DNA from: an uncultured Prevotella sp.
GTDB lineage: Bacteria; Bacteroidota; Bacteroidia; Bacteroidales; Bacteroidaceae
Direction of reading: 5' to 3'
Assembly: GCA_900322175.1 (NCBI GenBank)
Contig: ONYZ01000052.1
Coordinates: 1 to 33,882, forward strand
Length of the DNA: 33,882 nt
Part shown: positions 21,464 through 29,704 of the stretch, piece after piece
Layout: every line of letters begins with the position of its first letter
Position numbering within the stretch: position 1 is the stretch's first letter
Notes under the pieces: model-generated
What the model saw: only the letters and a program-made list of their open reading frames with translations
What the model was told of the DNA's origin: nothing
Databases searched by the model: none
Made by a program: the position numbers and the translations under genes

Positions 21464-24112
21464 TTACTTCACCTCAAAATCGAATGACTTCAGATCCTTG
21501 TCCATCGACGAGGTTCCGTAGAATATCTGATAGCGACCTGACTTAGTTGACAGCTCGTCGATCATCTCGTCGTAATACTCGAATGCCTCGCCATCCAGTG
21601 TGATGGTGGCCTTCTGTGTCTCGCCAGCCTTCAGATTCAACTTCTGGAATCCCTTCAGAGCCTTGATAGGTGCGCCAGCATCGTCGAGACGCTTTACGTA
21701 TACCTGGACAGTCTCTGTACCCTCGCGCTTTCCGGTATTGGTAACAGGGATGGTGAGTGTAACTTTACCGTTCTTCTTCATCTTCTTAGCAGAGATCTTA
21801 GCATCGCCCACATTGAATGTTGTATAGCTAAGTCCATAGCCGAATGCATACTGAGGAACACCTGTGAAATAACGATAGGTGCGGTTCTTCATTGAGTAGT
21901 CAAGGAAGTCGGGCAAATCGTTGTTAGAGCGATAGAATGTTACAGGCAGTTTTCCGCCAGGGTTGTAATCGCCAAACAGTACCTCGGCCAGAGCCTTGGC
22001 TCCACCCTGACCAGCATACCAGGCCAGCAACAGTGCATCGTACTCGCCTTCTACACTGCCAAATGCGATGGCAGAACCAGAGCAGTTGACGAAGATAACT
22101 GGCTTGCCAGTCTTGTGCATAGCCTTAATCAGCATCTGCTGAACCTTTGGCAGTTCGATATCCTGCTTGTCGCCACCTTCGCCCTCCATCTGGGCAGAGA
22201 TACCACCGATAATCACGATGGCGTCAGCATCCTTAACCTGGTTGGCAAGATCAGTAAAGTCAACCAGATTGCGCTCACAGATGTCGCCACGAAGCATAGC
22301 AAACTGACCGTTGCCATGACGGTATTCGATCACAACATCGTAAGTCTTACCAGCCTCAACTGGGAATGACTTATACTGAGGCTTACGACCAAAGCCGAAG
22401 CCGAATCCACGACGACCACCAGCCTTAGCATCCTCTACTACCTCGCCATTCACCTTCAGCACGTAGCCATTATCTGTGGTCAGTGTGTACTTCATATCGC
22501 CAGTAAAGTTGGCTGTGTACTTACCACTTACGCGAACAGACAGAGAATCGCGGCTGACACCCTGAGCAAATCCCCATGCGCCAAAGGTCGAGAAGTTCAG
22601 TTCGTTAAAGTATTCTGTCTTTGCAGGTTCACCTTCGAGTTCACGATTGTTCCAGAACTCAACCTTAACGCCCTTACCATCGTTGAAGTCCTGCAGATGG
22701 TGGATGGTAGCATATTCATCATTCAGTTCGCATGCCTTGTTGTAGATAATCTTTGCACCTGGCACAGCAGCCTTTATACCTGACAGAAGTGAGTGCTGAT
22801 GAGCCTCGGTAGGAGTACCACCATAGTTACCATTCAGCATGTTTACATCGTCGGCATTAGGACCAAGCACAGCCAGAGTCTTAATGTTCTTAGATAATGG
22901 AAGTACCGGCTTCAGAGCCCCTCCTTCGGAGGGGTTGGAGAGGTTCTTATTCTCGAGCAATACCATACTCTCGCGAGCAGCCTGAGTGGCCATCGCGTCG
23001 TTCTTCTCGCTGCTGATGACATCATCCTTCAGGTTGGCCCAAGGCAACATATCAGCAGGGTCGAACATACCCAGTTCAAATCGTCCCATCAGAGTCTTAC
23101 GCAGATGATCATCGAGATCACTCTCCTTGATAAGTCCCTTCTTCAGTCCCTCTACCAACGACATGAACACCTTGCCACACTCCAAGTCGGTACCATTCAG
23201 CACGGCATCAACTGATGCAGAGAGTCCGTCCTTATGAGTCTCGTGCTGACCACGATTGAAGAAGTTGTTGATAGCATCACAGTCGGTAAGCACGATACCA
23301 TCGTAGCCCCACTTGTTGCGCAGGATGTCGATGAGCAGACGATCGCTTGTACAACATGGTTTGCCCTCGAATCGCTGATAGGCACACATCACCTCGCGCA
23401 CATTGGCCTTCTTTACCAAGGCCTTGAATGCAGGCAGATAGGTCTCCCACAGATCACGGTTGGTTGGCTCCACATTCATAGAGTGGCGCAGTGGCTCTGG
23501 CCCACTGTGTACAGCATAGTGCTTGGCACAAGCGTGAGTCTTGAAGTAGTGATCGTTGTTGCCCTGCATACCCAGCACGGTCTGCACACCCAGCACGGCA
23601 TTCATATAGGGATCCTCGCCACACGTCTCCTGACCACGTCCCCATCGAGGGTCGCGGAAGATATTCACGTTAGGGCACCAGAATGTGAGCTCAGGATTGC
23701 CAGGGTAGTAAACCACGCCCATGGGCACGTTGAACAGTTTGGGATCGTTGTGGTCAGTACGGTTCCAGTTGGCACGTGCCTCATCGCTCACCTGAGAGAA
23801 CACATCGTAGAAAAGCTGTGCATTGAATGCAGCAGCCATGCCGATAGGCTGAGGATAAACGGTATATCCCCCCTGACGAACGCCATGACATGCCTCGCTC
23901 CACCAGTTATAGCTGGGTATACCCAGACGGTCGATTGATATCGACTTGTTCATCATCAGTCCCACTTTCTCCTCAGGAGTAAGCATACTCAACAGATTCT
24001 CAACACGATCCTTGTAGGACAGTTTGGTATCCAGATAAGGATACTTTGCCTGGGCAAATACACTAGTGCCCAACATCGCCGTAATGGCTAAAGTTAAAAG
24101 TCTCTTCATCAT
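21464..24112 (-). CDS. Secreted GH3 glycosidase (beta-xylosidase/beta-glucosidase type) with PA14 insert
   Basis: An 882-aa GH3 enzyme, close in layout to Prevotella Xyl3A. Signal peptide (1-20), then the catalytic TIM barrel with LGIPSYNWWSEACHGV, GRGQETCGEDPYM, KHYAVHSGPE and the nucleophile D277 in GIVLTDCDAI. The C-terminal alpha/beta domain is interrupted by a PA14 domain (about 490-620) and resumes with IIGGISAQMEGEGGDKQDIELP, whose Glu residues include the likely acid/base. A fibronectin-III-like domain ends the protein. Residues 389-401 (KNLSNPSEGGALK) look like an insertion and are encoded by a palindromic repeat. It probably acts on xylo- or gluco-oligosaccharides in the periplasm or at the surface. 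Confidence 0.94.
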   Translation of the reverse strand: MMKRLLTLAITAMLGTSVFAQAKYPYLDTKLSYKDRVENLLSMLTPEEKVGLMMNKSISIDRLGIPSYNWWSEACHGVRQGGYTVYPQPIGMAAAFNAQLFYDVFSQVSDEARANWNRTDHNDPKLFNVPMGVVYYPGNPELTFWCPNVNIFRDPRWGRGQETCGEDPYMNAVLGVQTVLGMQGNNDHYFKTHACAKHYAVHSGPEPLRHSMNVEPTNRDLWETYLPAFKALVKKANVREVMCAYQRFEGKPCCTSDRLLIDILRNKWGYDGIVLTDCDAINNFFNRGQHETHKDGLSASVDAVLNGTDLECGKVFMSLVEGLKKGLIKESDLDDHLRKTLMGRFELGMFDPADMLPWANLKDDVISSEKNDAMATQAARESMVLLENKNLSNPSEGGALKPVLPLSKNIKTLAVLGPNADDVNMLNGNYGGTPTEAHQHSLLSGIKAAVPGAKIIYNKACELNDEYATIHHLQDFNDGKGVKVEFWNNRELEGEPAKTEYFNELNFSTFGAWGFAQGVSRDSLSVRVSGKYTANFTGDMKYTLTTDNGYVLKVNGEVVEDAKAGGRRGFGFGFGRKPQYKSFPVEAGKTYDVVIEYRHGNGQFAMLRGDICERNLVDFTDLANQVKDADAIVIIGGISAQMEGEGGDKQDIELPKVQQMLIKAMHKTGKPVIFVNCSGSAIAFGSVEGEYDALLLAWYAGQGGAKALAEVLFGDYNPGGKLPVTFYRSNNDLPDFLDYSMKNRTYRYFTGVPQYAFGYGLSYTTFNVGDAKISAKKMKKNGKVTLTIPVTNTGKREGTETVQVYVKRLDDAGAPIKALKGFQKLNLKAGETQKATITLDGEAFEYYDEMIDELSTKSGRYQIFYGTSSMDKDLKSFDFEVK
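22910..22948 (-). repeat. REP-like palindrome inserted in frame in the GH3 gene
   Basis: Core CCCCTCC-TTC-GGAGGGG at 22918-22934, flanked by TTGGAGAGGTT. It encodes NPSEGG within residues 389-401, at a place where GH3 relatives I recall go straight from LLENK to VLPLS. The same core occurs in frame at 30987-31001. Confidence 0.78.
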
Positions 24113-24148
24113 AGTTTGATAATAGTAATGTAATAAGTTTAGAATTTG

Positions 24149-24184
24149 GGTGCAAAGATACGAATAAGTGAGTAAAATTCCAAA
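24149..24184 (-). promoter_or_regulatory. Promoter of the GH3 gene (promoter repeat A, copy 1)
   Basis: Minus strand TTTG, 20 nt, then TATCTTTG (24153-24160). The 36-bp block is 33/36 identical to the promoter of the HerA-like gene at 29648-29683. Confidence 0.88.
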
Positions 24185-24247
24185 TTAATTTGAGAATTTT
24201 CGAGCGTAAGTATCTTCGGCGATGCCAAAGATAGTTATTTTTTCCTA

Positions 24248-24289
24248 CAGATTATACGGATTATGCAGATTTTTTATTATCTTTGCACT
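24248..24289 (+). promoter_or_regulatory. Promoter of the DJ-1/PfpI gene (promoter repeat B, copy 1)
   Basis: -7 box TATCTTTG at 24278-24285, preceded by a repeat containing GATTATACGGATTATGCAGA and a T run. The whole block aligns with the rmuC promoter (33173-33213, minus) at about 35 of 39 positions. Confidence 0.8.
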
Positions 24290-24314
24290 CAGAATGATTT
24301 AAATATAGAAGATT

Positions 24315-24887
24315 ATGGCAAAAGTTTATGTATTTCTGGCAGAAGGCTTCGAGGATGTAGAGGCTCTAATTCCCATCGACGTATTGCGTCGTGGAGGTGT
24401 GGATGTTACAACGGTTAGCATCTCTGAATTTCCTTTGGTACAGTCGGCTCATGGAGTGAATATCGAGGCTGACATCCTGTTTGAGCAAGGCAACTATGCC
24501 GATGCCGACCTGCTGATGCTACCTGGAGGTATGCCAGGTGCCAGCAATCTGTATATGCACGATGGTGTGTGCAAGGCGGTTAAGGAGCAGTTTGCCGCTG
24601 GCAAGAAGGTGTCTGCCATCTGCGCAGCTCCTGGTGTAGTACTTGCTCCACTGGGCATTCTGAATGGCAAGAAGGCTACATGCTATCCAGGATTCGAGAA
24701 GGCTCTGGCCGAAAATGGCGCATCATATACAGCCGACTTGGTGACAGTGGATGGCAACGTGACCACAGCCGAGGGTCCTGCAGCAGCATTCCCATACGCT
24801 TACGAACTTCTCTCGCAGTTGGTCGACAAAAAGACTTCTGACCAGATAGCCGAGGGCATGCGTTTCAAACACCTGATGGAAAAGTAA
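24315..24887 (+). CDS. DJ-1/PfpI-family protein (YajL/ThiJ-like)
   Basis: A 190-aa cytoplasmic protein of the DJ-1 superfamily. [18 protein letters not shown] holds the conserved Glu near the active site. The nucleophile elbow is [16 protein letters not shown] with the reactive Cys, and the C-terminus has the family pattern [16 protein letters not shown]. Length is standard. Members are protein/nucleotide deglycases or redox-stress chaperones; which activity applies cannot be read from sequence. It is the first gene of a run with ispD and recG, separated from ispD by a 70-bp hairpin repeat. Confidence 0.93.
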   Translation: MAKVYVFLAEGFEDVEALIPIDVLRRGGVDVTTVSISEFPLVQSAHGVNIEADILFEQGNYADADLLMLPGGMPGASNLYMHDGVCKAVKEQFAAGKKVSAICAAPGVVLAPLGILNGKKATCYPGFEKALAENGASYTADLVTVDGNVTTAEGPAAAFPYAYELLSQLVDKKTSDQIAEGMRFKHLMEK

Positions 24888-24892
24888 TTTTA

Positions 24893-24962
24893 GCAACGGA
24901 CTACAGGACTAACAGGACTGATTATCAAAAAGAAAAAGTCCTTGAGTCCTGTAGTCCGTTGC
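24893..24962. repeat. 70-bp hairpin repeat, copy 1 (upstream of ispD)
   Basis: GCAACGGACTACAGGACT at the left end is the exact reverse complement of the right end AGTCCTGTAGTCCGTTGC; inside, AGGACT and AGTCCT also pair. The second copy at 25687-25756 differs at two positions. Confidence 0.92.
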
Positions 24963-24976
24963 AAAAAAAGAACGAT

Positions 24977-25687
24977 ATGGACTATATAATAATCGTAGCT
25001 GGTGGTAAGGGATTGCGAATGGGATCGGATATCCCCAAGCAGTTTCTACCGATTGGTGGTAAGCCTGTGTTGATGCGCACACTAGAGCGATTCCGCGAAT
25101 ACTCTGAGGATATCCAGATTATTCTAGTATTGCCAGAGTCACAGCAGGAGTACTGGCATCAGCTCTGCGACGAATATCATTTCGATGTGGAATACACATT
25201 GGCAAATGGCGGACAAACACGTTTCCACTCTGTGCAGAACGGACTGGCCAAGATGCCCGACGATGCACAAGGTGTGGTAGGTGTGCACGATGGTGTGCGT
25301 CCCTTCCCCAGCATCGAGGTGATACGCAATTGCTACGATACCGCCCGTACTGCCAAGGCTGTCATCCCCGTTATTCCCGTTGTAGAAACCGTTCGACAAC
25401 TTATTAGCAACGGACCGCTCGAGCTCTGCTCGCTTGCTACCGGAGGGACGCAAGAACAGGACTCTAGGACAGTTCCTCGCGATCAGTACCGACTGGTGCA
25501 GACACCACAGACGTTCGACATCCAACTGCTCAAGGCCGCCAATCGCCAGCCATACAACGATGGTTTTACCGATGATGCCTCAGTAGTAGAAGCATTCGGT
25601 CACAAGATCACCCTGGTAGAGGGCAATCGCGAAAACATCAAGATTACCACCCCCTACGATTTAAAGATTGCTGAAGTTTTAATATAG
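24977..25687 (+). CDS. ispD: 2-C-methyl-D-erythritol 4-phosphate cytidylyltransferase, with likely repeat-derived insert
   Basis: A 236-aa MEP-pathway enzyme joining CTP and MEP to give CDP-ME for isoprenoid synthesis. [19 protein letters not shown] is the nucleotide-binding loop; GVHDGVRPF and [41 protein letters not shown] are diagnostic. The start is the ATG at 24977; a TTG at 24959 lies in the hairpin repeat. Residues 143-163 (after VVETVRQL, before RTVPRDQY) form an extra loop compared with relatives. Its DNA (25403-25468) contains TAGCAACGGAC and CAGGACTCTAGGACAG, resembling the 70-bp repeats flanking the gene. The loop lies before the conserved QTPQ motif and probably extends a surface turn. 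Confidence 0.95.
   Translation: MDYIIIVAGGKGLRMGSDIPKQFLPIGGKPVLMRTLERFREYSEDIQIILVLPESQQEYWHQLCDEYHFDVEYTLANGGQTRFHSVQNGLAKMPDDAQGVVGVHDGVRPFPSIEVIRNCYDTARTAKAVIPVIPVVETVRQLISNGPLELCSLATGGTQEQDSRTVPRDQYRLVQTPQTFDIQLLKAANRQPYNDGFTDDASVVEAFGHKITLVEGNRENIKITTPYDLKIAEVLI
25403..25471. repeat. Probable in-frame remnant of the ispD-flanking repeat
   Basis: Starts with TAGCAACGGAC (25405-25415), identical to the repeat ends at 24891 and 25685, and ends with ACAGGACTCTAGGACAG, similar to the internal ACAGGACTAACAGGACTG. The middle (CGCTCGAGCTCTGCTCGCTT) is unrelated to the flanking copies. Confidence 0.55.
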
Positions 25688-25756
25688 CAACGGACTACAG
25701 GACTAACAGGACTGATTATCAAAAAGAGAAAGTCCTTGAGTCCTGTTGTCCGTTGC
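25687..25756. repeat. 70-bp hairpin repeat, copy 2 (between ispD and recG)
   Basis: 68/70 identical to 24893-24962. One difference (GTTGT for GTAGT) introduces a mismatch in the stem. It starts at the last base of the ispD stop codon and ends 8 nt before the recG start. Confidence 0.92.
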
Positions 25757-25764
25757 GGAAATAT

Positions 25765-27858
25765 ATGGATATACTAGATCAAGACATCAAATACCTGCCT
25801 GGCGTAGGCCCTAACCGTAAGAAGATGCTGAGCAATGAGCTCGGCATCGAATGCTATGGTGACCTGCTTGAGTACTATCCATACAAATACGTCGACCGTT
25901 CTAAGGTCTACACCATCCACGAACTCACTGGCGATATGCCATTCGTGCAGGTGGTGGGACATATTCTGAGTTTCGAGACCTTCGCAATGGGCCCACGCAA
26001 GGAGCGCGTGGTGGCACACTTCACTGATGGCACAGGCATCTGCGACCTCACATGGTTTAATGGCGGCAAATACGCTAAACAAAATTATAAAATAGGTGTG
26101 CAATACCTGATATTTGGCAAACCTACAGTGTTCAACAACCGCATCAACTTCACTCATCCCGATCTGGATGATGCTTCTAAGGTTGACCTGTCAGCTATGG
26201 GGCTACAGCCTTACTACAACACCACTGAAAAGATGAAGAAGAGCGGGCTCAACTCGCGATCCATCGAGCGACTCACCAAGACGCTTATCGAGAAGCTCCC
26301 ACCCCAGCCCGAGACTATCCCTGACTTTATATACCAACCACTCCATCTGGTCGAGCGCGACTTTGCCCTGCGCACAGTCCACTATCCGCAAAATGCCAAG
26401 GACCTGGAGCGAGCCCGATTACGACTTAAGTTCGAAGAGCTGTTCTTTATCCAACTTAATATATTAAGGTACGCGAGCGACCAGCGCCGCAAGTTCCGTG
26501 GTTATGTTTTCTCGAAAGTGGGCGACGTATTCAACACCTTCTATAGCCAGTATCTACCATTCCCTCTCACTGGCGCCCAGAAGCGCGTGATTAAGGAAAT
26601 CCGCAAGGACATGGGTTCCGGCCGACAGATGAACCGTCTGCTACAGGGCGATGTGGGTAGCGGCAAGACGCTTGTGGCACTGATGTCTATGCTTATTGCC
26701 ATCGACAACGGCTATCAGGCCTGCATCATGGCCCCTACCGAAATACTGGCCGAACAGCATCTGCATACCATCATGGGATTTCTGAAAGACATGAATCTGC
26801 GTGTGGCCCTGCTCACAGGTATAGTAAAAGGCAAGCGCCGACAGGAAGTACTCGACGGACTGATGGACGGCACTATCAATATCCTTGTTGGCACCCACGC
26901 TGTTATCGAGGACACCGTGCAGTTTGCACGACTGGGCTTTGTGGTTGTCGATGAGCAGCACCGTTTCGGTGTGGCCCAGCGTGCTAAGCTCTGGAACAAG
27001 AGCACCAACCCTCCCCATGTACTGGTGATGACAGCCACCCCTATCCCCCGAACGCTCGCCATGACACTATATGGCGACCTCGATGTGAGCGTCATCGACG
27101 AACTACCCCCAGGTCGCAAACCCGTCCGAACCACACATGTGTTCGACTCTCGCATGACGTCGCTCTATGATGGCATTCGCAATCAGATACGCGAAGGCCG
27201 ACAGGTCTACATCGTCTTTCCACTCATCGAGGAAAGTGCCAAGAGCGACCTTAAGAACTTAGAGGATGGCTTTGAGGTATTGCGCGAGGCATTCCCCGAA
27301 TTCCGGTTGAGCAAGGTCCACGGACGAATGAAACCCAAGGACAAAGAAGAAGAGATGCAGAAGTTTGTACGCGGCGAGACTCAGATACTCGTAGCCACCA
27401 CTGTCATCGAGGTGGGCGTGAATGTGCCTAATGCTTCAGTAATGGTAATCCTCGAAGCCCAGCGCTTCGGTCTGGCACAGTTGCACCAACTCCGTGGGCG
27501 CGTGGGGCGTGGTGCCGATCAGTCGTTCTGCGTCCTCGTAACCCCATTCAAACTTAGCGAAGACACCCGCAAGCGCATCGACATCATGTGCGACACCAAC
27601 GACGGTTTCCGTATAGCCGAGGCCGACTTGAAACTTCGTGGTCCTGGCGACCTGGAAGGTACCCAGCAAAGCGGAATGGCTTTCGACCTAAAAATAGCCG
27701 ATATCGCCCGCGACGGCCAGATAGTACAGATGGCTCGCGACGAAGCTCAGAAGGTAATCGACGAAGACCCAGAGTGTAACTCGGCCAAGTTCAGCATGTT
27801 ATGGAATCGACTGCGCCAACTTCGTAAAACAAATATTAATTGGGCGGCTATTTCCTAA
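25765..27858 (+). CDS. recG: ATP-dependent DNA helicase RecG
   Basis: A 697-aa superfamily 2 helicase that remodels stalled forks and Holliday junctions. The N-terminal wedge/OB domain (LPGVGPNRKKML to about 250) is followed by motif I GDVGSGKT, motif Ia MAPTEILAEQH, motif II VVDEQHRFG, motif III TATPIPRTL, motif V EVGVNVPNAS and motif VI QLRGRVGRG. A C-terminal RecG-type TRG region follows (DLKLRGPGDLEGTQQSG). Length is normal and no motif is lost. The ATG at 25765 is used; a TTG at 25753 lies inside the hairpin repeat. No promoter is visible between ispD and recG, so it is probably cotranscribed unless the repeat stops polymerase. Confidence 0.97.
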   Translation: MDILDQDIKYLPGVGPNRKKMLSNELGIECYGDLLEYYPYKYVDRSKVYTIHELTGDMPFVQVVGHILSFETFAMGPRKERVVAHFTDGTGICDLTWFNGGKYAKQNYKIGVQYLIFGKPTVFNNRINFTHPDLDDASKVDLSAMGLQPYYNTTEKMKKSGLNSRSIERLTKTLIEKLPPQPETIPDFIYQPLHLVERDFALRTVHYPQNAKDLERARLRLKFEELFFIQLNILRYASDQRRKFRGYVFSKVGDVFNTFYSQYLPFPLTGAQKRVIKEIRKDMGSGRQMNRLLQGDVGSGKTLVALMSMLIAIDNGYQACIMAPTEILAEQHLHTIMGFLKDMNLRVALLTGIVKGKRRQEVLDGLMDGTINILVGTHAVIEDTVQFARLGFVVVDEQHRFGVAQRAKLWNKSTNPPHVLVMTATPIPRTLAMTLYGDLDVSVIDELPPGRKPVRTTHVFDSRMTSLYDGIRNQIREGRQVYIVFPLIEESAKSDLKNLEDGFEVLREAFPEFRLSKVHGRMKPKDKEEEMQKFVRGETQILVATTVIEVGVNVPNASVMVILEAQRFGLAQLHQLRGRVGRGADQSFCVLVTPFKLSEDTRKRIDIMCDTNDGFRIAEADLKLRGPGDLEGTQQSGMAFDLKIADIARDGQIVQMARDEAQKVIDEDPECNSAKFSMLWNRLRQLRKTNINWAAIS

Positions 27859-27908
27859 AACTATGTTAAGATACGCCGTTATCGTGCACATCTTTAATGA
27901 ATATGTTA

Positions 27909-27916
27909 TATCTTTG
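27909..27916 (+). promoter_or_regulatory. -7 box for the NlpC/P60 gene
   Basis: TATCTTTG followed by CAATT, 33 nt upstream of the start codon. Confidence 0.78.
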
Positions 27917-27949
27917 CAATTGAAATCTTTTTTCTAACTTACAAGCCTA

Positions 27950-28507
27950 ATGAAGAAATTGTTTATCTTTGCCCTGATATTGATGCTTTCTATGAGCGAC
28001 CTCGCTCTTGGAAAGGTTAACCCTGACAGGACTCCGGATGATAATGACGAGGAGGAGATTGGCAATTTTGACTTCATTTATGGAACTCAGGACGATCTTA
28101 ACGAGGCTTTCGAGAAGACCGAGATGCTGATGAGCGAGGCATTCTCGCACATAGGCGCCCGCTATCGTTCAGGCGGCAAAGGTCCCAACGCCTTTGATTG
28201 TTCTGGTTTTACCAGCTACGTTTATAAGCAGCAAACCAATTTGTTTATCGGCGCATCATCTAGAGATCAGTATGCGCGAAACACTCCCATCACCCGCGAA
28301 GAATTGCAAAGTGGCGATCTGGTATTCTTTACCAGTCCGCGTTCTGGTCGAGGCGTTGGCCATGTAGGTATTGTAGTTGATGTAGATCCCATCAACGATA
28401 CATTCACCTTCATCCACGCCAGTACCAATAATGGTATTACTATCAATAGTTCTACCGACTCTGGTTACGCTAGTCGTTACATCGGCGCAAGAAGGGTACA
28501 GCAGTAA
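27950..28507 (+). CDS. NlpC/P60 (C40) cell-wall endopeptidase
   Basis: A 185-aa exported peptidase that cuts peptide stems of peptidoglycan. The signal peptide MKKLFIFALILMLSMSDLALG is followed by an acidic linker (DDNDEEE) and the catalytic domain from about residue 60. The active-site Cys is in NAFDCSGFTSYVY, the first His in GVGHVGIVVD and a second polar residue in FIHAST. The single domain, without SH3 modules, resembles Spr/MepS-type enzymes. The M23-LysM gene downstream has its own promoter, so the two hydrolases are neighbours rather than an obligate operon. Confidence 0.94.
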   Translation: MKKLFIFALILMLSMSDLALGKVNPDRTPDDNDEEEIGNFDFIYGTQDDLNEAFEKTEMLMSEAFSHIGARYRSGGKGPNAFDCSGFTSYVYKQQTNLFIGASSRDQYARNTPITREELQSGDLVFFTSPRSGRGVGHVGIVVDVDPINDTFTFIHASTNNGITINSSTDSGYASRYIGARRVQQ

Positions 28508-28593
28508 ATAGACATAAAACAATCCACTGCCAACAAAAAAAATGAGAAAATAACGGTGTAAAGTGTTAAAAGTGAACAAAAAACACCGATATA

Positions 28594-28625
28594 TTGTGGA
28601 TTTTAATTCATTCTTTGTACCTTTG
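28594..28625 (+). promoter_or_regulatory. Promoter of the M23/LysM gene
   Basis: TTG at 28594-28596, 21 nt, then TACCTTTG at 28618-28625. The intergenic stretch before it also holds a CGGTGT/ACACCG inverted repeat of unclear role. Confidence 0.8.
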
Positions 28626-28673
28626 CAGCGATTTTTTGAATTAACTCGCCTAAATTGAAATAAAAAATAGAAT

Positions 28674-29609
28674 ATGATTATATCAAGTATAAAGAAACTG
28701 GCCGTATTGGCATTTGCAACTTTTGTAGCGACTCCAGTAGCCGCTCAGGATCTGTTGGCCAAGCAGGCACCAGTTGACCGCAAGATGAAGGCAGTAGACT
28801 CAATGGTTCTTAAGCGAATCATCGAGCAGGAGGAGAGATACAATCCATCTGCCGACCTCTATGAGGATTGGAACAATGTATACGCTCATCGCGAAACTGC
28901 CCTCCCCGATTCATTCCGCATCGATCTGAGAGGTTTCCACATGCCCACCGATAGTCGTGTGCTCACCTCAAACTTTGGTGCCCGTTGGGGACGCCAGCAC
29001 AAGGGTCTTGACGTTAAGGTTTATATTGGTGATACCATCCGCGCTGCATTCAGCGGCAAAATCCGTATAGTAAAATACGAGCCTAAGGGATATGGTAAGT
29101 ATGTAGTTATCCGTCACCACAATGGTTTGGAAACTATCTATGGTCACATGTCAAAGCACCTGGTAGTTGAGAATCAGGAGGTTAAGGCTGGTGAGCCTAT
29201 CGGACTTGGAGGTAACACTGGTCGTAGCACAGGTTCACACCTGCACTTCGAGACACGACTCTGCGGCGTAGCCCTTAACCCAGCTCTGCTGTTCGACTTC
29301 CGCAATCAGGATGTTGTAGGCGATTTCTACATGTTCCGTCGCAACAAGTACGCTTCTGAATCGGCTATGGCCACACGTCTGCGTGGTGTAGGTGGTGCAA
29401 ACACAGACGATAACGACCTGGACGAAGAGCTCGAGATTGCCTCAACACCACGTACAACGTCTAGCGTACACTTCCATAAGGTTAAGAAGGGCGACACCCT
29501 GCAGGCTATTGCCCGCAAGCATCACACTACGGTAGCCAAGCTCTGTCAACTTAACCACATAGGCAAGACTATCCGTTTGAAACCTGGACAAATTTTGAAG
29601 TACAACTAA
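28674..29609 (+). CDS. M23 metallopeptidase with C-terminal LysM domain
   Basis: A 311-aa secreted peptidoglycan hydrolase or amidase activator. A signal peptide (to about residue 24) precedes a helical region (26-70). The LytM/M23 domain has the zinc ligands in TSNFGARWGRQHKGLDV (H-x3-D) and SHLHFE (H-x-H). After an acidic linker (NTDDNDLDEELE), a LysM module of about 45 residues (HFHKVKKGDTLQAIARKHHTTVAKLCQLN...LKPGQILKYN) binds peptidoglycan. Both zinc motifs are complete, so the enzyme is probably active. It has its own promoter and a strong terminator, hence monocistronic. Confidence 0.94.
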   Translation: MIISSIKKLAVLAFATFVATPVAAQDLLAKQAPVDRKMKAVDSMVLKRIIEQEERYNPSADLYEDWNNVYAHRETALPDSFRIDLRGFHMPTDSRVLTSNFGARWGRQHKGLDVKVYIGDTIRAAFSGKIRIVKYEPKGYGKYVVIRHHNGLETIYGHMSKHLVVENQEVKAGEPIGLGGNTGRSTGSHLHFETRLCGVALNPALLFDFRNQDVVGDFYMFRRNKYASESAMATRLRGVGGANTDDNDLDEELEIASTPRTTSSVHFHKVKKGDTLQAIARKHHTTVAKLCQLNHIGKTIRLKPGQILKYN

Positions 29610-29621
29610 AAAAATATCAGG

Positions 29622-29650
29622 AATCCCGTCAAGTTGACGGGATTTTTTTT
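29622..29650 (+). terminator. Terminator of the M23/LysM gene
   Basis: Stem AATCCCGTC/GACGGGATT with a 5-nt loop, followed by eight Ts. The end of the T run is also the -33 region of the next promoter. Confidence 0.93.
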
Positions 29651-29683
29651 GGTATTTTACTCGCTTATTCGTATCTTTGCGCC
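29648..29683 (+). promoter_or_regulatory. Promoter of the HerA-like gene (promoter repeat A, copy 2)
   Basis: TTTG (29648-29651), 20 nt, then TATCTTTG (29672-29679). The block is 33/36 identical to the GH3 promoter at 24149-24184. Confidence 0.88.
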
Positions 29684-29704
29684 ATAAACTTAAAACAATA
29701 GCGT

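Noticed and set aside
23234-23938. 234-codon plus-strand frame inside the GH3 gene
   Set aside because: It lies antisense to conserved GH3 motifs and shows no domain of its own.
24893-25756. The two 70-bp repeats as ends of a transposon carrying ispD
   Set aside because: Each copy is a self-contained hairpin, there is no transposase or target duplication, and ispD is a core gene.
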